Of a stretch of 6,611 nt of DNA, positions 1-5,555 are shown piece after piece. A model generated the notes under the pieces. It was not told the DNA's origin, ran no database searches, and saw nothing but the letters and a program-made list of their open reading frames with translations. How positions within the stretch are numbered: position 1 is the first letter of the stretch; every line of letters begins with the position of its first letter. The position numbers were made by a program, and so were the translations under genes. The stretch is taken from the NCBI GenBank assembly GCA_945870085.1, contig CAMBQX010000097.1:1-6611 (forward strand), in the 5' to 3' direction. Origin of the DNA: Bifidobacterium breve (GTDB lineage Bacteria > Actinomycetota > Actinomycetes > S36-B12).

Positions 1-34
1 TCTCATTTGACACGATTACACCTGAGCCGATCAC
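1..34 (-). CDS. ybeY: endoribonuclease YbeY, N-terminal fragment (cut by window edge)
   Basis: Only about 11 codons are visible. Reading from a GTG at 34 gives MIGSGVIVSNE, which resembles the usual YbeY N-terminus (of the type S-I-E-V-x-N-E-S). YbeY is a zinc-dependent endoribonuclease involved in 16S rRNA maturation and ribosome quality control, and in actinobacteria its gene normally follows phoH. Here it would start 10 bases after the phoH stop. A GAGG at 46-43, overlapping the phoH stop, lies 8 bases before the GTG and could serve as ribosome binding site. The catalytic H-G-x-L-H-L-x-G-Y-D-H motif lies outside the window, so the call rests on context plus the short N-E match. Confidence 0.5.
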   Translation of the reverse strand, partial: MIGSGVIVSNE

Positions 35-44
35 CGCCTACACC

Positions 45-1031
45 TCACTTAGACGCTCGTTCTGCGTCGTATCGATCGTAGGCGTCGACAATACGGCCAA
101 CCAACTTATGTCGAACAACATCTTGTGAGGTGAGTCGGCAGAATGCCACATCTTCAATACCCTCAAGAATTTCGCCCACTACGCGAAGCCCGCTGGTGGT
201 GCCACTGGGGAGATCAACCTGAGTTACGTCGCCGGTGATCACCATTGTTGAGCCGAAACCAAGCCGCGTCAAAAACATTTTCATCTGCTCCGCGGAGGTG
301 TTTTGGGCTTCATCAAGAATAATGTATGCATCATTTAAGGTACGCCCGCGCATGTAGGCAAGTGGCGCGATCTCAATCGTGCCGCTGGTGATTAGCCGAG
401 GTATCGAGTCAGGGTCAATCATGTCGTGCAGCGCGTCATAGAGCGGTCGCAGATAAGGATCAATCTTCTCCGACAACGTGCCGGGCAAGAAACCCAGCCG
501 CTCGCCAGCCTCAACAGCTGGTCGAGTGAGGACGATGCGATTCACCCGCTTGGCCTGCAGTGCTTGAACCGCTTTCGCGACCGCCAGATAAGTCTTGCCG
601 GTACCAGCGGGGCCGATGCCAAAGACAACCGTGTTGTTATCGATGGCATCTACGTAGCGCTTCTGATTTAAAGTTTTGGCACGTATAGTGCGCCCGCGAT
701 TACTAAGAATATTTGAAGTTAACACTTCGGAAGGGCGCGCACCTGTGCGCAATAAGGAAATACTGCGCTCAACCGACTCCACGGTCAACACCTGCCCGGT
801 GCGGAGCATCGCCAACATCTCGCTGAAGAAAACCTCGATAATGCCGACATCACCGGGAGTGCCGGTGAGCGTTATCTCATTGCCACGAACTAAGACATCA
901 CATTCGGGGAAAGAGGCTTCGACCAGGCGTAAGAACTCATCATCAGAACCGATAAGTGCCACCATTGATTGCGAGTGCGGCACGGTGATTTTTGCCTGAG
1001 CCTGCCCGGCGTCAGGTGCGGATGCGCTCAT
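45..1031 (-). CDS. phoH: PhoH-family P-loop ATPase
   Basis: This is a 328-residue cytoplasmic ATPase of the PhoH/PhoL family, close to the usual family length. The nucleotide-binding core is clear: Walker A GPAGTGKT at residues 140-147, Walker B IILDEAQN at 237-244 and a TGD sensor-like motif at about 266-268. The region before it (about residues 15-110) is the usual family N-terminal domain and is less conserved. The family is linked to RNA metabolism because its gene sits beside ybeY in many bacteria, but the exact substrate is not settled. The ATG at 1031 overlaps the stop of the HIT gene by four bases (ATGA), so translation is probably coupled, and ybeY appears to follow 10 bases downstream. 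A later Met at residue 23 is possible as a start but less likely given the overlap. Confidence 0.95.
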   Translation of the reverse strand: MSASAPDAGQAQAKITVPHSQSMVALIGSDDEFLRLVEASFPECDVLVRGNEITLTGTPGDVGIIEVFFSEMLAMLRTGQVLTVESVERSISLLRTGARPSEVLTSNILSNRGRTIRAKTLNQKRYVDAIDNNTVVFGIGPAGTGKTYLAVAKAVQALQAKRVNRIVLTRPAVEAGERLGFLPGTLSEKIDPYLRPLYDALHDMIDPDSIPRLITSGTIEIAPLAYMRGRTLNDAYIILDEAQNTSAEQMKMFLTRLGFGSTMVITGDVTQVDLPSGTTSGLRVVGEILEGIEDVAFCRLTSQDVVRHKLVGRIVDAYDRYDAERASK

Positions 1032-1369
1032 CCTGGCGGCCAGCTCATCGCCCGACCACCAAGAACATGGGCGTGCACATGGTGAACGCTTTGACCAGCA
1101 TCTTCACCGGTGTTGAACACAATTCGGTAGCCAGAGTCCAGCCCCTGCGAATTTGCTACCTCACCGGCTGCCTTAAGTAAACGGCCGGCCAAAGCCGGAT
1201 CAGCACTCGACATCGCCATGGCATCGTCGTAGTGAGTGGTTGGGACAACCAGCACATGTGTTGGAGCCTGCGGTGAGATATCCCAAAACGCCACTACCTC
1301 ACTGGTGCGCATTACTTCATTAGCTGGGATCTCCCCCGCAACTATGCGGCAGAAAAGGCACTCGCTCAT
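1028..1369 (-). CDS. HIT-family (HINT-like) nucleotide phosphohydrolase
   Basis: This 113-residue protein belongs to the histidine triad superfamily. The triad motif H-V-H-A-H-V-L is at residues 97-103, preceded by the family's G-x-S-V-H. The N-terminus begins MSECLFCRIV with Cys4 and Cys7, the C-x2-C that binds structural zinc together with histidines in many HINT proteins. It ends in W-P-P-G, the usual end of short HINT proteins. Members hydrolyse purine nucleoside phosphoramidates or adenylated substrates, and the physiological substrate here is unknown. The ATG at 1369 overlaps the rsmE stop by four bases, and its own stop overlaps the phoH start in the same way, so it is an internal gene of a coupled operon. 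No residue of the triad is missing. Confidence 0.93.
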   Translation of the reverse strand: MSECLFCRIVAGEIPANEVMRTSEVVAFWDISPQAPTHVLVVPTTHYDDAMAMSSADPALAGRLLKAAGEVANSQGLDSGYRIVFNTGEDAGQSVHHVHAHVLGGRAMSWPPG

Positions 1370-2160
1370 AAACTTGATCCTCCCACGGGGGGTCTACCCC
1401 AGTTACGGGTAGCCGATAAAACGGCAGTTGCAACGGCACCGGCCGCCGATGACCGCAGCACACTTGGGCCCAGCCGCGCCTCAAACGCACCGGCTGCCCG
1501 AAAGATCGCCCGCTCGTCTTCGCCGATACCACCCTCGGGCCCAACTATTAGTACTACCTCGCTGGCTCCCCCACGATCAGTAATCGGCACCTCGAGCAAT
1601 GGGGTGATTGCTTCCTCATGCAACACAATTGCTGCCCCGTCACCGGACGAGGCACCGGCAATAATTTCAACCACCTGCGCCGTTGTTGCTAGCTCGCCGA
1701 GCACGGGCCAGCGGGCGCGCCTAGCTTGCTTGGCCGCGGCGGTCACTGCCGCCTGCCATTTACTTCGGGCTTTTTCAACACGGTCAGGGGCCCACTTGGT
1801 GATCGACCGGCCCGCCGCCCAAGGCACGATCACATCGACCCCAACTTGGGTCAACAAGTCGATGGCAAGTTCGCCGTGCTCACCTTTTGGAAGTGCCTGC
1901 ACGACAGTAATGCGAAGTGGAGCTACTGGTTCAATTTGCACCTTGGCAACTCGCACCCACAAGTTCTCCTTGCCACTCAAACTGACGACGGTGCCATGTA
2001 CCCGCAGGCCACGGCCGTCAACAAGTTCGACGACCTCCCCAATATTTACACGCAGTACCGACACCGCGTGACGGCCTTCGGTGCCGGCCAGAGGTATTTC
2101 TTGACCGACCCGCACCTGCTGCAAGTCTGGATCTGCAATATAAAAGACGGGAGCACTCAC
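1366..2160 (-). CDS. rsmE: 16S rRNA (uracil(1498)-N3)-methyltransferase RsmE
   Basis: This 264-residue SPOUT-class methyltransferase uses S-adenosylmethionine to methylate N3 of U1498 in 16S rRNA, in the decoding region of the 30S subunit. Seen in the sequence: an N-terminal PUA-like RNA-binding part (about residues 1-75), Q-A-L-P-K-G at 88-93, the I-V-G-P-E-G-G knot motif ending at 211, and L-G-P-S-V-L-R at 230-236, which completes the C-terminal trefoil knot. The usual Thr-Glu-Thr-Ala after this arginine is Ser-Ser-Ala-Ala here. Loss of the Glu is familiar in actinobacterial members (R-T-S-T-A types), so I do not read it as inactivation. The start is a GTG at 2160 that shares GTGA with the dnaJ stop, and only a weak purine stretch lies upstream, so initiation probably depends on coupling to dnaJ. 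Confidence 0.95.
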   Translation of the reverse strand: MSAPVFYIADPDLQQVRVGQEIPLAGTEGRHAVSVLRVNIGEVVELVDGRGLRVHGTVVSLSGKENLWVRVAKVQIEPVAPLRITVVQALPKGEHGELAIDLLTQVGVDVIVPWAAGRSITKWAPDRVEKARSKWQAAVTAAAKQARRARWPVLGELATTAQVVEIIAGASSGDGAAIVLHEEAITPLLEVPITDRGGASEVVLIVGPEGGIGEDERAIFRAAGAFEARLGPSVLRSSAAGAVATAVLSATRNWGRPPVGGSSL

Positions 2161-3293
2161 CTCGGGGAAAACGCATCCTTTAAGCGAGTAAATAGGCCGC
2201 CTCCAGCATCGTCACCGCCATCACCTACGCGTACTACGTCTTCCGAACGTAAATCCGCAAGTTGTTTGAGTAACATGGCTTGGGCATCATCAAGTTTTGT
2301 CGGAATCGCAACATCTATGTGTACGTAAAGATCACCGCGGCCACCACCGCGCAGCCGAGATGCACCGAGTCCGCGCAGGGTGAGAATTGCACCAGGTTGG
2401 GTCCCCGGCCGTACATCGATCTCCTGCTCACCATCAAGAGTGTCGAACTTCACCTTGGTACCAAGCGCCGCTGAAGTCATCGGCAAAGTTAGAACACAAT
2501 GCAACTCATCGCCTTGGCGCTCGAACACGGCGTGTTGCTGCACCATAACCTCGATATATAGATCCCCCGCTGGACCACCGTTGGGCCCGACTTCGCCCTC
2601 ACCTGTTAGTTGAATTCGAGTACCACTGTCTACCCCCGGCGGTACTTTGATAGTGATCGTGTGGCGGGTACGCACCCGACCATCGCCAGCACATTCGTGG
2701 CATGGATGCGGGATCGTGCTGCCGAATCCTTGGCAGGTCGGGCAGGGCCGCGATGTCATGACCTGGCCAAGGAAAGAGCGTTGCACCTGCTGCACCTCGC
2801 CCCGGCCCTTGCACATCACACAATTGACGGCTTCACTATCCGAAGCAGTGCCCCTACCGCCACAAGTAGCGCAGCCCGCCGCAGTGTCAACCGTTATCTC
2901 ACGAGTCTCGCCGAATACCGCTGCTGAAAGGGTGATCTGGATTCGAATCATGGCATCTTGGCCGCGACGTGCCCTAGTGCGCGGGCCTCGCTGCCCTCCG
3001 CCGCCGCCGAAAAATGCATCCATGATGTCGCCGAAATCAAAGCCTTTGGGGTTCCCGCCGCCACTGCTGCTGAGCGGATCACCACCTAGGTCAAACATTT
3101 GGCGTTTTTCAGGATCACTAAGGACTTCATAGGCAGCCGTGATGATCTTGAACCGCTCCTGGCTTTGTAAATCTGGGTTTACGTCAGGATGCAATTCTCG
3201 CGCTAACTTGCGGTAGGCCTTTTTGATCTCATCCGGGGTCGCATCACGCGCAACTCCAAGGAGGGCGTAATAGTCGGGGCCGGCCGCTCTCAC
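2157..3293 (-). CDS. dnaJ: molecular chaperone DnaJ (HrcA-linked copy, DnaJ2 type)
   Basis: This is a 378-residue type I Hsp40 co-chaperone that delivers clients to DnaK and stimulates its ATPase. Domains in order: a J domain at about residues 7-68 with the essential HPD at 35-37, a short Gly/Phe-rich linker at about 70-102, a zinc-finger domain with four C-x2-C-x-G-x-G repeats (cysteines 141/144, 158/161, 184/187, 198/201), and the two C-terminal substrate-binding domains. All eight zinc cysteines are present. Actinobacteria often carry two dnaJ genes, one with dnaK-grpE-hspR and one behind hrcA. Position makes this the latter. The GTG start at 3293 overlaps the hrcA stop (GTGA), so expression should follow hrcA from the CIRCE-controlled promoter. 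Confidence 0.97.
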   Translation of the reverse strand: MRAAGPDYYALLGVARDATPDEIKKAYRKLARELHPDVNPDLQSQERFKIITAAYEVLSDPEKRQMFDLGGDPLSSSGGGNPKGFDFGDIMDAFFGGGGGQRGPRTRARRGQDAMIRIQITLSAAVFGETREITVDTAAGCATCGGRGTASDSEAVNCVMCKGRGEVQQVQRSFLGQVMTSRPCPTCQGFGSTIPHPCHECAGDGRVRTRHTITIKVPPGVDSGTRIQLTGEGEVGPNGGPAGDLYIEVMVQQHAVFERQGDELHCVLTLPMTSAALGTKVKFDTLDGEQEIDVRPGTQPGAILTLRGLGASRLRGGGRGDLYVHIDVAIPTKLDDAQAMLLKQLADLRSEDVVRVGDGGDDAGGGLFTRLKDAFSPR

Positions 3294-4309
3294 TGCTCAT
3301 CCAAAATACGTCCGACATATTGAGCGACCGCCTGCACGGCAGCAATGTTGCCTGCATAATCCATATGAGTTGGCCCAACCACCCCGAGGGAGGCCACTGT
3401 TGAATCACCAATGCCGTATCGAGCAGTAACCACCGAAGTTGACTCCATCGCTTCAACTGGATTCTCATGGCCAATTCGCACGGTTACCGAGGCGTTGGTG
3501 GACGATTCGCCGAGCAGTCGCAGCAATACCACCTGTTCCTCGAGTGCTTCAAGAACCGGTTGGATAGAAAGTGGGAAGGCATCGCCATAGCGCGCCAGGT
3601 GCGCAGTGCCACCGAGCACCACCCGCTCATCGATACGTTCAGTAACAGCGTCAAGTAAAGTTGCCTGAATAATTGTCACCAAAGGTTGCATCTCAGCCGG
3701 AAATTGACCGCTGAAAGTTAAAAGTATCTCGGGAATTGACGAGAACGGCTGGGCACTTACTGCACCGAGTAGCCGGGCGCGAATATCGCCAAGTGCAATC
3801 TCACTTATCGGCGCCGCGCATTCAATAGTGCGTTGCTCCACCCGGCCGCTATCGGTAATTAAAACCATAATCAATCTGGTGGTGCTCAGGGCAATGAGTT
3901 CGATGTGTCGCACGCTGCTTCTTGACAGCGTCGGGTACTGCACAAGGGCCACCTGCCGCGTAATCTGAGCGAGTAGGCGCACGGTGCGCACCATGACATC
4001 GTCAAGGTCGACTGAACTATCCAAGAACTCTTGAATCGCGCGGCGCTCCGGTGAGCTAAGTGGCTTGACACCAGAAAGTCGATCAACGAAAAGCCGGTAG
4101 CCGAGGTCTGTCGGAACGCGTCCGGCGCTGGTATGCGGCTGAGCGATGTAGCCCTCGTCTTCCAAAGCGGCCATGTCATTGCGAATTGTTGCGGGCGAAA
4201 CTCCCAGGTTGTGGCGCTCCACCAGCGCTTTTGAACCCACCGGCTCATGGGTTGCGACGTAATCCTCGACGATGGCGCGGAGTACGGCAAGGCGCCGATC
4301 TTCTAGCAT
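3290..4309 (-). CDS. hrcA: heat-inducible transcriptional repressor HrcA
   Basis: This 339-residue repressor binds CIRCE operators and releases them on heat stress, with GroEL assisting its folding. The N-terminal winged helix is intact: V-G-S-K at 24-27, the recognition-helix segment S-P-A-T-I-R-N-D-M at 38-46, and P-H-T-S-A-G-R-V-P-T at 58-67. The GAF-like middle and the C-terminal part ending in G-P-T-H-M-D-Y follow at full length. The ATG at 4309 is preceded by a strong AGGAGG at 5 bases. A CIRCE element lies 26 bases upstream, giving the expected autoregulation. It is the first gene of the minus-strand operon and overlaps dnaJ by four bases. Confidence 0.97.
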   Translation of the reverse strand: MLEDRRLAVLRAIVEDYVATHEPVGSKALVERHNLGVSPATIRNDMAALEDEGYIAQPHTSAGRVPTDLGYRLFVDRLSGVKPLSSPERRAIQEFLDSSVDLDDVMVRTVRLLAQITRQVALVQYPTLSRSSVRHIELIALSTTRLIMVLITDSGRVEQRTIECAAPISEIALGDIRARLLGAVSAQPFSSIPEILLTFSGQFPAEMQPLVTIIQATLLDAVTERIDERVVLGGTAHLARYGDAFPLSIQPVLEALEEQVVLLRLLGESSTNASVTVRIGHENPVEAMESTSVVTARYGIGDSTVASLGVVGPTHMDYAGNIAAVQAVAQYVGRILDEQ

Positions 4310-4314
4310 TTGCC

Positions 4315-4320
4315 CCTCCT
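4315..4320 (-). promoter_or_regulatory. ribosome binding site of hrcA
   Basis: AGGAGG on the minus strand, 5 bases before the hrcA ATG. It is the only strong Shine-Dalgarno site in the operon. The downstream genes start inside the stop codon of the preceding gene, with weak or no sites. Confidence 0.85.
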
Positions 4321-4334
4321 TCGCCCTGTTGCCA

Positions 4335-4361
4335 CTAGCACTCCCTACTCGTGAGTGCTAA
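4335..4361 (-). promoter_or_regulatory. CIRCE operator (HrcA binding site)
   Basis: On the minus strand TTAGCACTC, nine spacer bases, then GAGTGCTAG. This matches the CIRCE consensus (TTAGCACTC-N9-GAGTGCTAA) at 17 of 18 arm positions; the only deviation is the last base of the distal arm. It directly follows the TATTAT box, so bound HrcA would cover the expected transcription start of hrcA-dnaJ-rsmE-HIT-phoH. Because mgsA is divergent and its coding region begins about 120 bases away, an effect on mgsA is possible but not shown. Confidence 0.95.
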
Positions 4362-4366
4362 TAATA
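4361..4366 (-). promoter_or_regulatory. probable -10 box of the hrcA operon promoter
   Basis: TATTAT on the minus strand matches five of six bases of TATAAT, and its last base is the first base of CIRCE. This is the usual geometry of CIRCE-controlled promoters. No convincing -35 hexamer is seen: at 17 bases spacing the sequence is CGGGCA. The box is therefore inferred mainly from its position. Confidence 0.5.
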
Positions 4367-4464
4367 CGCCCTGTTCCGAATACTGCCCGAAATACACCGC
4401 CTAAACCTCCACCGAACATTCATCAGTCCTTAATCGGATCACCCCGGTGCTGAAATCTTGCCCC

Positions 4465-4471
4465 GGGAAGG
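4465..4471 (+). promoter_or_regulatory. ribosome binding site deciding the mgsA start
   Basis: GGGAAGG sits 7 bases before a GTG at 4479 that is in frame with MgsA. No comparable site precedes the upstream TTG at 4458, and only a weak one precedes the ATG at 4500, so the GTG is favoured. Confidence 0.5.
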
Positions 4472-4478
4472 TTCGGGT

Positions 4479-5000
4479 GTGGAAAACCTCTTAGGCGTGA
4501 TGGATTTCGTCCCCGATTGGGGTGCCCGAACCGGGTTGCCCGCGGCCGATGGCCAATTAACCGATGGCCAGTTTGCAGGTCCAGCCGGGAAGCACCTAGT
4601 GCTAGTTGCCCACGACAACAAGAAGGCTGACCTACTGGAGTGGGCGACGCACAATCGCAATGTCCTCTCCGAACACCATATTTACGCGACCGGCTCGACC
4701 GGTCGGCTGATTCAAGATCAGCTGCAACTGCCTGTCAAACGATTCTTGAGCGGCCCACTCGGTGGCGACCAGCAAATCGGTGCCTACATCGCACAAGGTG
4801 AAATCGACTTATTGGTCTTCTTCTGGGATCCCCTTGAACAGCAACCGCATGACCCAGACGTCAAGGCACTGTTGCGTATCGCCACGCTGTGGAATATTGC
4901 CATTGCAAGTAACCGGACTACCGCCGACATGATTATTACCTCACCGCTTTTTGCCAGCGGTTACCGCAGGACACCTCCTGCATTTAGCCCAAACCTCTGA
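4479..5000 (+). CDS. mgsA: methylglyoxal synthase
   Basis: This cytoplasmic enzyme converts dihydroxyacetone phosphate to methylglyoxal and phosphate, a bypass of lower glycolysis that relieves sugar-phosphate build-up. From the GTG at 4479 it is 173 residues; E. coli MgsA has about 152. Catalytic and phosphate-binding motifs, numbered from the GTG: A-H-D-N-K-K with His45 and Asp46, Y-A-T-G-S-T-G at about 70-76, S-G-P-L-G-G-D-Q-Q with Asp97, I-D-L-L-V-F-F-W-D-P with Asp110, and P-H-D-P-D with His124, Asp125 and Asp127. About 36 residues precede the normal N-terminus (K-H-L-V-L-V-A-H-D), an extension of unknown role containing DGQ-x2-DGQ. The C-terminus after S-P-L-F is slightly short. Alternative starts are TTG 4458 and ATG 4500. 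The gene stands alone, divergent from hrcA, and its stop codon is the first base triplet of a long hairpin. A degraded copy of it lies at 5391-5486. Confidence 0.92.
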   Translation: MENLLGVMDFVPDWGARTGLPAADGQLTDGQFAGPAGKHLVLVAHDNKKADLLEWATHNRNVLSEHHIYATGSTGRLIQDQLQLPVKRFLSGPLGGDQQIGAYIAQGEIDLLVFFWDPLEQQPHDPDVKALLRIATLWNIAIASNRTTADMIITSPLFASGYRRTPPAFSPNL

Positions 5001-5066
5001 ATGCGCACGTTTTGGTCGTGAAACCGCCCGATTATCTACTTTTCACGACCATAACGTGCGCATTCA
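4998..5066. repeat. 69-base hairpin, copy 1, at the mgsA stop codon
   Basis: A 26-base inverted repeat (4998-5023 with 5041-5066) around a 17-base loop, with a single mismatch (T5012 against T5052). The left arm begins on the mgsA TGA. It probably folds at the end of the mgsA transcript and may act in termination or protection of the 3' end. There is no T-tract after either arm, so it is not a standard intrinsic terminator. A second copy at 5484-5552 matches at 68 of 69 positions, loop included. Confidence 0.9.
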
Positions 5067-5116
5067 CCAACGGATTGATCTAGCTTTCTCCACCCCACCT
5101 ACTGGCGGGAAGAGCG

Positions 5117-5290
5117 CTACTCTTCATTGCCCTCAAAGCATATACACATAGGGCCGCCGGAAGGCATGTTAGTCGAGGGGTTACTGGTGCCGCCGATACC
5201 GGCCACACCGGGCCGCACCCAACCAACACCGAGTGCGAGCCGATCGGTCGGCGCTGAACTAACTGGCGAATTAACATCGATACTTGGCAC
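5117..5290 (-). CDS. candidate 57-residue small protein, not recognised
   Basis: An open frame from GTG 5290 to TAG 5117 on the minus strand. GGAG stands 6 bases before the GTG, which is good spacing. The product starts MPSIDVNSPV, has a Gly/Val-rich middle (LALGVGWVRPGVAGIGG) and ends MPSGGPMCICFEGNEE, with a Cys-Ile-Cys and an acidic tail. I see no signal peptide, membrane segment or known family. About 56% of third codon positions are G or C, close to the local background, so composition neither supports nor refutes coding. A 6-base stem (5094-5099 with 5104-5109) follows the stop but lacks a T-tract. Overlapping frames on both strands are also open here, and the gene lies in a rearranged intergenic region, so it could be chance. 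The flanking bases 5067-5116 hold nothing else that I can identify. Confidence 0.35.
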   Translation of the reverse strand: MPSIDVNSPVSSAPTDRLALGVGWVRPGVAGIGGTSNPSTNMPSGGPMCICFEGNEE

Positions 5291-5296
5291 TTAATG

Positions 5297-5300
5297 CTCC
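5297..5300 (-). promoter_or_regulatory. possible ribosome binding site of the small ORF
   Basis: GGAG on the minus strand, 6 bases before the GTG at 5290. It is the main reason for choosing this frame and start over the other open frames in the interval. Confidence 0.35.
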
Positions 5301-5342
5301 AATCGGTAAACAGGCCAATACCCAAGCGGGCACCTGTAAATG

Positions 5343-5370
5343 ATGATAAAACACTCCCGCCCTAAAACAA
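5343..5370 (-). promoter_or_regulatory. weak candidate promoter for the small ORF
   Basis: On the minus strand TTGTTT (5370-5365) and TATCAT (5348-5343) are separated by 16 bases, about 50 bases upstream of the GTG at 5290. The -10 matches five of six consensus bases but the -35 only three, so this could be chance. Confidence 0.2.
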
Positions 5371-5390
5371 AGGGATTAGCGAGATTCACC

Positions 5391-5486
5391 CCGGGTTGCC
5401 CAAGACAACAAGTGGGTGACCTGCCAGATGGGATCCCCTTGAACAGCAACCGCAGGACACCACCTGTCTTTAGCCACTAGCTCTGA
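5391..5486 (+). pseudogene. degraded partial duplicate of mgsA
   Basis: The block is a shrunken copy of mgsA in the same orientation. Bases 5391-5401 equal 4531-4541. Bases 5396-5412 match 4606-4622 at 16 of 17, which covers the catalytic A-H-D-N-K region. Bases 5429-5454 are identical to 4824-4849 (26 of 26), the W-D-P-L-E-Q-Q-P segment. Bases 5455-5483 align without gaps to 4969-4997 with seven mismatches, and then the hairpin repeat follows. The missing parts are bounded by short direct repeats in the intact gene: TTGCCC (70 bases lost), TGGG (183 lost) and ACCGCA (119 lost). No usable frame remains. Homology may extend further left, for example TTAG near 5376, but that is too weak to assert. 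Confidence 0.85.
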
Positions 5487-5552
5487 ATGCGCGCGTTTTG
5501 GTCGTGAAACCGCCCGATTATCTACTTTTCACGACCATAACGTGCGCATTCA
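5484..5552. repeat. 69-base hairpin, copy 2, beside the hemW stop codon
   Basis: The arms are 5484-5509 and 5527-5552 around the same 17-base loop as copy 1. It shares the T-T mismatch (5498/5538) of copy 1 and differs only at 5493 (G for A). In a plus-strand transcript that change gives a G-U pair and leaves the stem intact, while in a minus-strand transcript it gives a C-A mismatch. It lies at the end of the mgsA remnant and 3 bases beyond the hemW stop on the opposite strand, so it could also act on hemW transcripts. Confidence 0.9.
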
Positions 5553-5555
5553 CGT

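Noticed and set aside
1726..2328. A 200-residue plus-strand frame over rsmE and dnaJ
   Set aside because: It runs antisense to two clearly conserved genes and has no recognisable domain, so it is a shadow frame.
4329..4365. TTGCCA and TAATAAT on the plus strand as an mgsA promoter
   Set aside because: The spacing between them is about 24 bases, too long for a sigma-70-type promoter, and the second element is already explained by CIRCE and the hrcA -10 box.
4998..5066. Hairpin as a classical Rho-independent terminator
   Set aside because: No run of T follows the stem in either direction and the 17-base loop is long, so a standard intrinsic terminator cannot be claimed.
5166..5294. A plus-strand frame beginning MLVEGLLVPP opposite the small ORF
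   Set aside because: The purine stretch GGAAGG ends only one base before the ATG, too close to act as a ribosome binding site, and it is a mirror of the minus-strand frame.
5080..5325. An 81-residue minus-strand frame across the mgsA-hemW gap
   Set aside because: It starts at a TTG without a Shine-Dalgarno site, its composition looks random (many Arg, Ser and Ala from out-of-frame reading), and the overlapping 57-codon frame has the better initiation signal.
4998..5552. Hairpin pair as a CRISPR array or ends of an insertion sequence
   Set aside because: There are only two copies, 486 bases apart, with no regular spacers, no transposase and no target-site duplication; the mgsA remnant next to copy 2 is better explained by tandem duplication.
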